A stretch of DNA of 64,000 nucleotides. It comes from Lactobacillus crispatus (GTDB lineage Bacteria; Bacillota; Bacilli; Lactobacillales; Lactobacillaceae). Positions 49,879-57,866 of the stretch are shown piece after piece. The stretch spans positions 124,001 through 188,000 of the forward strand of contig NZ_CP072197.1 in the NCBI RefSeq assembly GCF_018987235.1. Direction: 5' to 3'. A model generated the notes under the pieces. That model was not told the origin of the DNA. It saw only the letters and a list, made by a program, of their open reading frames with translations, and ran no database searches. Within the stretch, counting starts at the first letter, position 1. The number at the start of each line of letters is the position of its first letter. The translations under genes and the position numbers were made by a program.

Positions 49879-50681
49879 TAATCTTCAAGATAAATATTAC
49901 GCAACTTCATGATGTCTGCACTTGAGAGCTTCATTACATCGCGTAGGTAGTTATTAATACCGCCATATTCATCGTTTAGTACTTTAACAGCATGGTCAAG
50001 GTATTCACTGCGGACACTCTGAATGTCACGAATTGATTGCAGCACATTTTCATTTTTACCATTTTGACGGGCATGTTCAACCATACTGTCGACGAAATCC
50101 TTGGTAGTGATGTTGGTTAAAAGATAGTCTTTCTTAATCGTATTTAGTGGTACGCCAAGAGCAGATAATGCAAGTAATGCACCGAAGCCGGTTCTATCCT
50201 TGCCTGCAGTACAGTGGAAAATAACACTTTCGCTATCCACCGTATTTTCAAGCAAGACATCGAAGAACTTGCGATATGCCTTTTGTGCAGGTTCACTTTC
50301 GATCATGTCTTCGTAAGCATAATGCATGTGATTGAAGCCAAAATCAGCGTCGTCGTGTGCTTGTGTATCTAAGTCAGTGATACTCTTGGATGAATTGGTT
50401 AAGTCCTCACTGAAGACGGGATCATAGATATATTCAACACCATCTGGCACGCGATCGGGTTGATTATCAACTTCTTCTTTACTTCTGAAGTCCACGTCAT
50501 ATTTAACGCCGTAATCAGTTAAAAACTGCTTATCAAATGGTGAAAGATCAGCTAAGTTACCGGTTCTGAGCAACTTGTGCATCTTGATTTTTTTACCGGA
50601 TAAAGTTTCATAACCTCCAAGTTCACGGAAGTTGCGTCCACTAGTTACGCCGATTAATTGATTAGTTAATTTTTTAGTCAA
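49878..50681 (-). CDS. Tyrosine/lipid-type protein phosphatase
   Basis: TTG 50681 has AAAGGGGAG nine bases upstream, so it is preferred over ATG 50714, which lacks a site. The catalytic P-loop is FHCTAGKDRTGFGA (C-x5-R), and the N-terminus has TSGRNFRELGGYET, as in the Y_phosphatase3 family of bacterial dual-specificity enzymes. About 267 residues. Substrates could be phosphotyrosine or phosphoinositide-like; undetermined here. Confidence 0.87.
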   Translation of the reverse strand: MTKKLTNQLIGVTSGRNFRELGGYETLSGKKIKMHKLLRTGNLADLSPFDKQFLTDYGVKYDVDFRSKEEVDNQPDRVPDGVEYIYDPVFSEDLTNSSKSITDLDTQAHDDADFGFNHMHYAYEDMIESEPAQKAYRKFFDVLLENTVDSESVIFHCTAGKDRTGFGALLALSALGVPLNTIKKDYLLTNITTKDFVDSMVEHARQNGKNENVLQSIRDIQSVRSEYLDHAVKVLNDEYGGINNYLRDVMKLSSADIMKLRNIYLED

Positions 50682-50830
50682 AAAAATTCTCCCCTTTCTG
50701 TTAATGAATGTCATGAATATTATTTTAGCAACAAATCTTCAAGCAAACAATCAATTAAAAAGTAACGGCTTTCAAAATTATGCTAAAATAAAGAGTAAGT
50801 ACTAGTGCAATTTATAGGAGATGAATTAAC

Positions 50831-51325
50831 GTGACAGATAAAAGAAAAGAAAGCATTTTAGTTCCAGTTGATGGCTCAGAATCAGCTGAAAGAGCCTTTG
50901 ACAAGGCTGTAAAAGTTGGTTTGCGTGATGGTGCTCATGTTGATGTATTGAACGTAATCGATACGCGTCAATTTATGGGTGAAATGCAAGACACTTTGAT
51001 TTCAGGAGATACCATTTACCAAATGACTCAAGATTCTGAAGAATACTTGAAGAGTTTGAAGAAATGGGCTCACGATAACTTCGGTTTTGACGATGTTGAT
51101 TATCACATTCGTTATGGCAGTCCTAAGCGGATTATTTCTTACGACTTCATTAAGGACCACCATAACAATTTGATCGTAATGGGTGCAACTGGTTTGAATG
51201 CCGTTGAAAGAATGCTTATGGGTTCAGTTACTGAATATGTTAACCAACATGCGTTGGCTGATGTTTTGATTGTTAAGACAGATATGGCTAACAACCCAGT
51301 AAAACCAACGATGAAGAAGAACTAA
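50831..51325 (+). CDS. Universal stress protein
   Basis: GTG 50831 follows AGGAGATGAATTAAC at standard spacing. The UspA fold is evident: SILVPVDGSESAERAFDKAVKVG, the loop HVDVLNVIDT, and the nucleotide-binding C-terminus LIVMGATGLNAVERMLMGSVTEYVNQHALADVLIVK (G-x2-G-x9-G-S/T). ATP-binding type, about 164 residues. Expression is expected to rise under stress. Confidence 0.92.
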   Translation: MTDKRKESILVPVDGSESAERAFDKAVKVGLRDGAHVDVLNVIDTRQFMGEMQDTLISGDTIYQMTQDSEEYLKSLKKWAHDNFGFDDVDYHIRYGSPKRIISYDFIKDHHNNLIVMGATGLNAVERMLMGSVTEYVNQHALADVLIVKTDMANNPVKPTMKKN

Positions 51326-51339
51326 TTCCTATAAGAATG

Positions 51340-51379
51340 GACGTTAGATGTGAATATACTCATTTAACGTTTTTTTTTA
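51340..51379 (+). terminator. Terminator of usp
   Basis: ACGTTAGATG and CATTTAACGT form the stem, with nine T after it. Confidence 0.82.
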
Positions 51380-51447
51380 TAAAAATTAGTCAAAAAGCTT
51401 GATAGAATACGAATGCTTTTGGTATCATTTTATAAAATGAACGTGGA

Positions 51448-51588
51448 ATGACTGAAGGAGAGTGGGATAAATTGCTTGCACAAGCTGAAAGAATTGAAAA
51501 CGTTTTTCTTACTGTGGCAAAGTCTTCCTCCCGTGAAGATGTTTTTTCTGTTCGTTTATTTAATAATAACGTTCTTAAAAAGGCTTAA
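51448..51588 (+). CDS. 46-codon leader ORF before the phosphonate-type ABC operon
   Basis: ATG 51448 opens a frame of 46 codons (MTEGEWDKLLAQAERIEN...NNNVLKKA) whose stop lies inside the hairpin at 51580-51630. TTGATA and TATCAT upstream (18-base spacing) are a possible promoter. The ribosome binding site is poor for the ATG, but GAAGGAG would serve TTG 51472 in the same frame. The coupling of a short ORF to a terminator suggests translation-dependent attenuation of the operon. No similarity to a named family is recognised. Confidence 0.45.
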   Translation: MTEGEWDKLLAQAERIENVFLTVAKSSSREDVFSVRLFNNNVLKKA

Positions 51589-51630
51589 TTATTGGTCGTC
51601 TTTGAGCGACTCGTAATTAAGCCTTTTTTA
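51580..51630 (+). terminator. Large hairpin terminator/attenuator before the ABC operon
   Basis: AAGGCTTAATTA and TAATTAAGCCTT form a perfect 12-bp stem with an inner TCG/CGA pair, then TTTTTT. The ABC operon starts 46 bases later, so transcription must get past this structure. Confidence 0.75.
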
Positions 51631-51675
51631 GCGTCAAGTTTGTTTTTGTTTATTTTGTGTTTTATGGAGGAATCA

Positions 51676-52605
51676 ATGAAAAGATTTCGTAAAATCTTGG
51701 TAGCCGTTGTGGCAATTCTTGTTGCAGTTGTTGCAACTGCATGTTCAAGTAAGAGCAGTAGTTCAAAGGAAAACTACACTCCTAAGTCATTAACTATTCA
51801 ATTTGTACCAAGTCAAGCTGCAACTAAGTTGCAAGCTCGTGCTAAGCCTCTTGAAAAGATGCTTTCAAAGAGATTAGGTATTCCTGTTCACGTTTCAATG
51901 TCAACTGACTACAACACTGTTGTAGAAGCTATGAAGTCAAAGAAGGTTGATGTTGGTTTCCTTCCACCAGATGGTTATGTATTGGCTCACAAGCAAGGCG
52001 CTGCTGATTTGCTTTTGCAAGCTGAACGTTGGGGCGTTAAACAACCAGGCGGTAAGGCAACTAAGGATTTAGTTAAGAACTATCGTGCCGAAATCCTTGT
52101 TAAGAAGGGTTCAAAGATTAAGTCATGGAAGGACTTGAAGGGTAAGTCAATCTCAGTTCAAAACCCAACTTCATCTGCAGGTTACGTTTTCCCAGTTGCT
52201 GAACTTAAGGAAAAGGGCTTGGATGTAACCAAGGACTCTAAGTTAGTTACTGTAACTGGTCATGACCAAGCTGTTTTGAACGTATTGAACGGTGACACCG
52301 ATGCAGCATTTGTCTTTGAAGATGCACGTAACACTGTTTTGAAGGACAACCCAAAGATTATGAGTCAAGTTGTTCCAATTTACTTCACTAAGCCAATTCC
52401 AAACGATACTATTTCAGTAATTCCAAGCATGTCTAAGTCATTCCGCAAGAAGCTTGCTAAGGCATTTATCGCTGTTGGTAAGTCTAAGGAAGGCCGTAAG
52501 GTTATTGAAAGTGTCTACAGCCACGAAGGCTATGATTACGCTAAGGACAGTGACTTCAACATTGTTCGTAAGTATGACAAGATGGTTGAATCCACTAAGA
52601 AATAA
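51676..52605 (+). CDS. phnD: PhnD-like substrate-binding lipoprotein
   Basis: ATG 51676 after TGGAGGAA starts a lipoprotein signal (FRKILVAVVAILVAVVATACSS, lipobox ending at Cys27). The mature protein is a PhnD-type binding domain: SLTIQFVPSQAATKLQARAKPLEKML, VDVGFLPPDGYVLAH, then KSISVQNPTSSAGYVFPVAEL. Such proteins bind phosphonates, phosphite or related oxyanions; ligand specificity cannot be read here. It is the first gene of a four-gene importer. Confidence 0.88.
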   Translation: MKRFRKILVAVVAILVAVVATACSSKSSSSKENYTPKSLTIQFVPSQAATKLQARAKPLEKMLSKRLGIPVHVSMSTDYNTVVEAMKSKKVDVGFLPPDGYVLAHKQGAADLLLQAERWGVKQPGGKATKDLVKNYRAEILVKKGSKIKSWKDLKGKSISVQNPTSSAGYVFPVAELKEKGLDVTKDSKLVTVTGHDQAVLNVLNGDTDAAFVFEDARNTVLKDNPKIMSQVVPIYFTKPIPNDTISVIPSMSKSFRKKLAKAFIAVGKSKEGRKVIESVYSHEGYDYAKDSDFNIVRKYDKMVESTKK

Positions 52606-52633
52606 TAATTCAAATTAAGGGAGCTGCGATTAA

Positions 52634-53407
52634 ATGGCAGATAAGCCAATGATCCAATTAAAAGATGTTTCTAAGATCTATGACAATGGGACTGTCGGTT
52701 TAAAGGACATCAATTTAACAATTAATAAGGGCGAATTCGTTGTAGTAGTTGGTCTATCAGGTGCAGGTAAATCAACTCTGCTTCGCTCCATCAATCGTTT
52801 ACACAATATCAGTTCGGGCGATATTTTGATTGACGGCAAGTCAATTACTCAGGCAAAAGGTAAGAACTTGCGTAACTTGCGCCGTGATATCGGAATGATT
52901 TTCCAGAGCTTTAACTTAGTTAAGCGTTCCAGCGTTTTACGTAATGTATTAGTTGGCCGCGTTGCTTATTACCCAACTTGGAAGACCACGTTTAATTTAT
53001 TTAGCAAAGAAGATAAACAAAAGGCCTATGAGGCATTGCAAAAAGTTGACTTGGCTGACAAGGTTTATGCTCGTGCCGATGAGTTATCTGGTGGTCAACA
53101 ACAACGTGTTGCGATTGCTCGTGTTTTGATGCAAAATCCTAAAATTATTTTGGCCGATGAACCAACTGCATCACTTGACCCACAAACATCAGTCAGAGTC
53201 ATGAATGACTTAAAGATGTTGAACGAAAAATACGGCATGACTGTTGTTGCCAACTTGCACAGTATCGAATTGGCTCAACAATTTGGTGAACGTGTAATTG
53301 GTATTCGCGCTGGTCAAGTTGTTTATGATGGTAAGATGAAGGATACTCCTAAGTCTGTCTTCACTGATATTTATAATGGTGGCGACGGCAGCGAGGAGGC
53401 AGAATAA
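52634..53407 (+). CDS. phnC: PhnC-like ABC transporter ATPase
   Basis: Walker [10 protein letters not shown], the Q-loop IFQSFNLV, the signature [14 protein letters not shown], Walker [14 protein letters not shown] and the switch H in [10 protein letters not shown] give a full ABC ATPase of 257 residues in the PhnC family. Its stop overlaps the first permease start by one base. AGGGAGCTG precedes the ATG. Confidence 0.92.
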   Translation: MADKPMIQLKDVSKIYDNGTVGLKDINLTINKGEFVVVVGLSGAGKSTLLRSINRLHNISSGDILIDGKSITQAKGKNLRNLRRDIGMIFQSFNLVKRSSVLRNVLVGRVAYYPTWKTTFNLFSKEDKQKAYEALQKVDLADKVYARADELSGGQQQRVAIARVLMQNPKIILADEPTASLDPQTSVRVMNDLKMLNEKYGMTVVANLHSIELAQQFGERVIGIRAGQVVYDGKMKDTPKSVFTDIYNGGDGSEEAE

Positions 53408-54204
53408 TGCCTAAAACAAAAGATGCAATGAATTTGCCTAAGCGTAAATTCAAGATTATGAATTTGGTTTGGACCATCATCATGGTCGCTGGCTTGTTCA
53501 TTTCAATTGATGTAACCAATACGCACATTTCTGTTTTATTCCAAAACTGGGATCAATTTGCGGATATTTTTGTGCAAATGTCTCACCCAGATTGGGGCTA
53601 TATGAGTGTTATTTGGCCTAAGTTGATTGAAACGATTAAAATGGCTGTTTTGGGAACCGTCATTGGGTCAGTAATCGCATTTATTTATTCATTATTAATT
53701 GCACGTAATATTGTTAAAAACAAGGCAGTGACTGGTGTGCTTCGTTTTATCATGAACATCATCAGAACTATTCCTGACTTGCTTTTGGGCGCGATTTTCG
53801 TAGCTATTGTTGGTATCGGTCCTGTTGCCGGTGTCATGGCTTTGGCAGTTTTCACCTTTGGTGTGGTTGTTAAGCTGTTCTACGAAGCGATTGAAACTAT
53901 TGATCCAGGTCCAATTGAAGCTTTAACTGCAGTAGGTGCTAATAAATTACAAATTATTCACCAAGCAGTTTTGCCACAAATCATGACTTACTTCATCTCA
54001 TATGTTTTATATGCATTCGAAATCAATGTCAGAGCATCAACAGTCCTTGGTTATATCGGTGCCGGTGGTATTGGTTTGAACTTGCAACAGACTTTGCAGG
54101 TCTTCAACTATGCTCAAACTGGTACGATCATCATCGTTATTATCGTAGTTGTTGTCTTAATCGACTATGTTTCATCTAAGTCACGGGAGGCGTTAATGAG
54201 ATAA
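53407..54204 (+). CDS. phnE: PhnE-like permease, first subunit
   Basis: The 265 residues contain about six helices and the PhnE signature loop (IDPGPIEALTAVGANKLQIIHQAVLPQI) with NVRASTVLGYIGAGGIG. It forms half of the membrane channel and overlaps the next permease gene by one base. Paired PhnE proteins are usual for this transporter type. Confidence 0.9.
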   Translation: MPKTKDAMNLPKRKFKIMNLVWTIIMVAGLFISIDVTNTHISVLFQNWDQFADIFVQMSHPDWGYMSVIWPKLIETIKMAVLGTVIGSVIAFIYSLLIARNIVKNKAVTGVLRFIMNIIRTIPDLLLGAIFVAIVGIGPVAGVMALAVFTFGVVVKLFYEAIETIDPGPIEALTAVGANKLQIIHQAVLPQIMTYFISYVLYAFEINVRASTVLGYIGAGGIGLNLQQTLQVFNYAQTGTIIIVIIVVVVLIDYVSSKSREALMR

Positions 54205-55016
54205 TGGATACTACTATGAAAAAATTACCTGCTAAACCCGTTGACCGTAAAAAGCAAGTAGTGCATTGGCTGATTGCGATCGTGACAATCATCATTATTG
54301 TTTGGTCATTCACTGGCATTAACTTTGGTGGGATCAAGGCAACTGCTGGCCAGATTGCAGGAGCGATTTTCTCAGGGATTTTCCATCCGGATTGGAAATA
54401 CGTTTACAATGGCTCTGGTGAAGATCTGATCTCGCAATTATGGCAAACCATTTGTATCGCATTCTTAGGTACATTTATTTCTGCAATTATTTCATTGCCA
54501 TTTGCCTTTTGGGCAGCACACACTAAGCATAAGCACTGGTACACTTCAAGAATTGGTAAAATTGTTTTGGCAATTATCCGTTCTTTCCCAGAAATTGTTT
54601 TAGCCTTGATGTTCATTAAAGCTGTGGGTCCAGGCTCTGCAGCCGGTGTTTTGGCATTGGGTTTCCACTCGGTGGGGATGCTTGCCAAGCTGTTTTCAGA
54701 GGCAATTGAAAACTTGGATGACGGACCAAATGAAGCTGTTGTTGCAGCCGGTGGTTCTAAGTTTCATGTGGTCATGTTCTCAACTTTGCCTAACTTGATG
54801 CCAGCACTTATTTCAAATACGCTTTATCGTTTTGATGTTTCCATTCGTTCCGCATCTATCCTTGGTTTGGTAGGTGCCGGTGGTATCGGTTATCCATTGA
54901 TTATAGCTTTGCAATATCGTCAATGGGACCGTGTTGGTATCATTTTGCTAGGGATCATCATTATGGTGGTGATCATCGACTGGATTTCTGGTTGGATCAG
55001 AAAGAAGTTAGTCTAA
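54204..55016 (+). CDS. phnE: PhnE-like permease, second subunit
   Basis: The second permease (270 residues, six helices) has the same EAA-type loop (LDDGPNEAVVAAGGSKFHVVMFSTLPNL) and DVSIRSASILGLVGAGGIGYPL. With its partner it makes the heterodimeric channel. It is the last gene of the operon, and a terminator hairpin follows. Confidence 0.9.
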   Translation: MDTTMKKLPAKPVDRKKQVVHWLIAIVTIIIIVWSFTGINFGGIKATAGQIAGAIFSGIFHPDWKYVYNGSGEDLISQLWQTICIAFLGTFISAIISLPFAFWAAHTKHKHWYTSRIGKIVLAIIRSFPEIVLALMFIKAVGPGSAAGVLALGFHSVGMLAKLFSEAIENLDDGPNEAVVAAGGSKFHVVMFSTLPNLMPALISNTLYRFDVSIRSASILGLVGAGGIGYPLIIALQYRQWDRVGIILLGIIIMVVIIDWISGWIRKKLV

Positions 55017-55037
55017 TTCCCAAAATTTGAATATTAA

Positions 55038-55069
55038 AGAAAGCGAAGACGAAAAGTCCCCGCTTTTTT
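55038..55069. terminator. Terminator between the phn-type operon and the convergent tag gene
   Basis: AAAGCG-AA-GAC and GTC-CC-CGCTTT pair with an internal loop, followed by a T run. Confidence 0.65.
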
Positions 55070-55070
55070 G

Positions 55071-55640
55071 TTAGCCGTGAAATTTAAATTGGCATTGATT
55101 AAGATGATCATTAATTAATCCGATTCCCTGCAAGTAGGAATAAATGACTACAGGTCCCACAAAGGAAAAACCATCTTTTTTCATTTGTTTGGATATCTTC
55201 TGCGATAGGTCATTAGAAGCGGGAACGTCATCAAAGCTGGCAATATCATGCACAATTGGAGTAGGTACAAAATTTTGTAAATATTTGGCGACTGAACAAT
55301 ATTTTTGTTCAATTGCCAAAAATGCCCGAGCATTTTTAACAGCAGCATTAATTTTCATTCGATTACGGATAATGCCCTTGTTTTGCATTAATGACTCGAT
55401 ATCTTTATCGGTCATCTTTGCGACTTCAGAGATCTGCCAATTTTTGAATGCAGCTTTAAAATTGTCGCGTTTATGCAAAACTGTGGACCAGCTTAAACCT
55501 GATTGGAAAAGTTCGAGCACAAGCATTTCATACAAATGTGACTCATCTAGATTAAGTTTGCACCATTCATGATCGTGATACTCCTGTACTGCTTCGTCTT
55601 TTGTATCGCCCCATGGACAGCGAATAATTTCTTGATTCAT
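55071..55640 (-). CDS. tag: DNA-3-methyladenine glycosylase I
   Basis: TagA features are clear: IRCPWGDTKDEAVQEYHDHEWC (zinc and base-pocket residues), LFQSGLSWSTVLHKRDNFKAAF (helix-hairpin-helix), and the zinc His/Cys pair in NDHLNQCQF. The 189-residue length is standard. It removes 3-methyladenine from DNA. The genome segment thus carries both unrelated 3-mA glycosylases (this one and the AAG-type at 12.5 kb). Confidence 0.93.
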   Translation of the reverse strand: MNQEIIRCPWGDTKDEAVQEYHDHEWCKLNLDESHLYEMLVLELFQSGLSWSTVLHKRDNFKAAFKNWQISEVAKMTDKDIESLMQNKGIIRNRMKINAAVKNARAFLAIEQKYCSVAKYLQNFVPTPIVHDIASFDDVPASNDLSQKISKQMKKDGFSFVGPVVIYSYLQGIGLINDHLNQCQFKFHG

Positions 55641-55799
55641 ATTTTTCTCTCTTTCTATGTAAGTAATGTTTTACCCCCTCTATTATTTATTACGCAAAAA
55701 AATGCGATTATTTTTTGAGAAATTATATTTTTATGTGCGAAATAAGGGTTTTAACAGCTTTTTTTGCTATAATTAGGTGTGAATTTCGAGGAGGATCCT

Positions 55800-56285
55800 A
55801 TGGAAAAATTAGATACCATGATGTTGGCTGATGATTTAGCCTTATCACAAGATAAAATTTTAAATGGCGAACAAGACTTTGGCGCTGAAGCTGTTTACAA
55901 AGTAATCGATAACTTGGGCGTTTTAAATAACCCAATCAAGGATTACTTCGACATGACTGAAGAACAATATTATGAAACTGAAAGCGATCACAAACTAACT
56001 TTGATCAAGATGGACAGTAAGTTGACTGATTTGCATGATCGCATTTTAACTAACCATGTTGATGGTTTTGTTGATAAGGACGAGATCAACTTAACCTACA
56101 ATCATGAGAATCCATATGAAGATGATTTATACGATCCAACTACTGATTATCGTGAAATTGTTTACAGCTTGAAAGTTATTGGTGCGGTTCAAGCAATTGC
56201 AGCTAAGGACTTGCAAGAAGTATTGTCTAAAGATGCTGTATTATCAATTGGACTTGCCGCATATGCTTTAGCACACAACGCATAA
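55800..56285 (+). CDS. Unrecognised acidic 161-residue protein
   Basis: GAGGAGG precedes ATG 55800. The protein is soluble, acidic and mostly helical (MEKLDTMMLADDLALSQDKILNGEQ...ETESDHKLTLIKMDSKLTD), ending in an alanine-rich hydrophobic helix (VLSIGLAAYALAHNA). I know no named domain. The strong ribosome binding site and codon choice suggest good expression. It is followed by its own terminator, then by the metallophosphoesterase gene. Confidence 0.7.
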   Translation: MEKLDTMMLADDLALSQDKILNGEQDFGAEAVYKVIDNLGVLNNPIKDYFDMTEEQYYETESDHKLTLIKMDSKLTDLHDRILTNHVDGFVDKDEINLTYNHENPYEDDLYDPTTDYREIVYSLKVIGAVQAIAAKDLQEVLSKDAVLSIGLAAYALAHNA

Positions 56286-56293
56286 ATTATTTG

Positions 56294-56324
56294 AGTCGGC
56301 TGGTAAGCGGCCGGCTTTTTTTGC
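56294..56324 (+). terminator. Terminator of the acidic protein gene
   Basis: AGTCGGCT and GGCCGGCT pair with a mismatch and are followed by seven T. Confidence 0.7.
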
Positions 56325-56341
56325 TTTTTTGAGGCGAAAAG

Positions 56342-57739
56342 ATGAATTTGTTTAAACACACAAAGGGAATAGTTGATCGAATCGTTGGCGCCAAAAAACG
56401 CTCTGCAATGGATAAAGATAGTGAATTGCTTGATCCGATGCAAAAATATACTACTGTTGGAGAATATCATGTTGGTGCCGTTGATGGTACGCCGCATGGT
56501 AAGGACTATGTTTTAACCGTTTATCAAGACGAAGACGGCGTGTTGCGACAAGCACTTAGTCCAGAGAGTACAACGAAATTAGCACCGGAATATTTACGCA
56601 AGTATAATGCGAAACTAGGTCATTTTCGTGCCTTTCATAATAAGAAGACAGGGCGCCGTTATTGGGTGGAAAATTACTTGGATAATTTCACTACGGAAGT
56701 GAAAAAGCATATTCGCCCAGGCACTAATTCGGTCAATATCGGTGTAATTACAGATACTCACTTTAAAGATAAAGATAGCAGCGATTTTTATGGCTTTAAT
56801 GGGCTGCAACATGTGCAAGAATTTTCTTATTTAGATCAATCTGGCTTGGTAGATTTAAAAGTCCACTTAGGTGACTGGATCGATGGCTCCGATGCTGGCC
56901 TGGTCAGTGAAAGTGAATTGGTCAAGCTGAACAAGTCTTTTAAGTCGGATCAGGTGCCATATTTGAGTATCAAGGGTAATCATGATGAAAATGATAAGTT
57001 TGATGAACATCATGATTTAAAAGCCTCATTTCCAGAAAATGAATTCGAAAATATTATGTGGCCCGATATGTACCGGCAACGAGGAATTCATTATGTTTCG
57101 CGCCAGCACGGGGTGGCATACTTTGATTTAGATGACGTGCGGGTGATTTCAGTTAATACGTCAGATGTTCCATATGAATTAAATAACCGCGGGCAAAAGC
57201 GCTATGACAATAAGATTGTATTGGCTGTGCGTGAAGATCAAATTGAGGAAATTATCGAAATTTTGGCTAATTCTTCCAACAAAAAGATCATCTTCATGTC
57301 CCATGCCAACCCGATTAATCGAAAGGGGTCTAATGCACTTAAGTATAATGGCCGCTCTTTGCACGAACTGCTAGTTGCCTTTAATCAACGTGAAAAAGGT
57401 CGAATGCACGCTAGCAATGGTGTTCCAACAGAATTTCGTTTATCAAATGATTTTGATTTTACTAATATCAAGAATGCGAGAATTATTGCCTACTTCTGCG
57501 GACATCGGCATCGTGAAGACCAGTATCGGATCAACGGGATTCAATATATTTTGTTTAACTGTTCTGCCTTGATGGGGCCAAATCATTCGCTAACAACTAA
57601 ATACAACAAAAACTTAGACCGAAGAATTGATCAAAATAATGAATTTGCGGGTTATATTGTGAACGTCGATTTAAAAAGACACCGCATTCAATCCTTTGGC
57701 TATGGTGCAGCTTCTAGACGCCGGGTGTATTTCATTTAG
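56342..57739 (+). CDS. Metallophosphoesterase
   Basis: Calcineurin-like metal motifs appear in order within the last 320 residues: IGVITDTHFKD, HLGDWIDGSD, IKGNHDEND, FMSHANPI and FCGHRHRED. An N-terminal region of about 130 residues of unknown type precedes them. Together 465 residues. The substrate is not defined by sequence. GAGGCG lies before the ATG; no signal peptide is seen, so the enzyme is cytoplasmic. Confidence 0.85.
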   Translation: MNLFKHTKGIVDRIVGAKKRSAMDKDSELLDPMQKYTTVGEYHVGAVDGTPHGKDYVLTVYQDEDGVLRQALSPESTTKLAPEYLRKYNAKLGHFRAFHNKKTGRRYWVENYLDNFTTEVKKHIRPGTNSVNIGVITDTHFKDKDSSDFYGFNGLQHVQEFSYLDQSGLVDLKVHLGDWIDGSDAGLVSESELVKLNKSFKSDQVPYLSIKGNHDENDKFDEHHDLKASFPENEFENIMWPDMYRQRGIHYVSRQHGVAYFDLDDVRVISVNTSDVPYELNNRGQKRYDNKIVLAVREDQIEEIIEILANSSNKKIIFMSHANPINRKGSNALKYNGRSLHELLVAFNQREKGRMHASNGVPTEFRLSNDFDFTNIKNARIIAYFCGHRHREDQYRINGIQYILFNCSALMGPNHSLTTKYNKNLDRRIDQNNEFAGYIVNVDLKRHRIQSFGYGAASRRRVYFI

Positions 57740-57866
57740 TTAAGGAATAGTAAAGGTATTTGGCTATTACAAGTGTTTAGCTTATAATAAAAAAGTTAAA
57801 GTAAAAAATAGTGAATATTATAGCAAATATTAAGATTTAGAGATTTGACTTAGGGGAATTTAAATT

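Noticed and set aside
51580..51680. T-box or known riboswitch before phnD
   Set aside because: No T-box sequence (GGGTGG) or other conserved aptamer block could be found; only a leader ORF and a terminator are visible.
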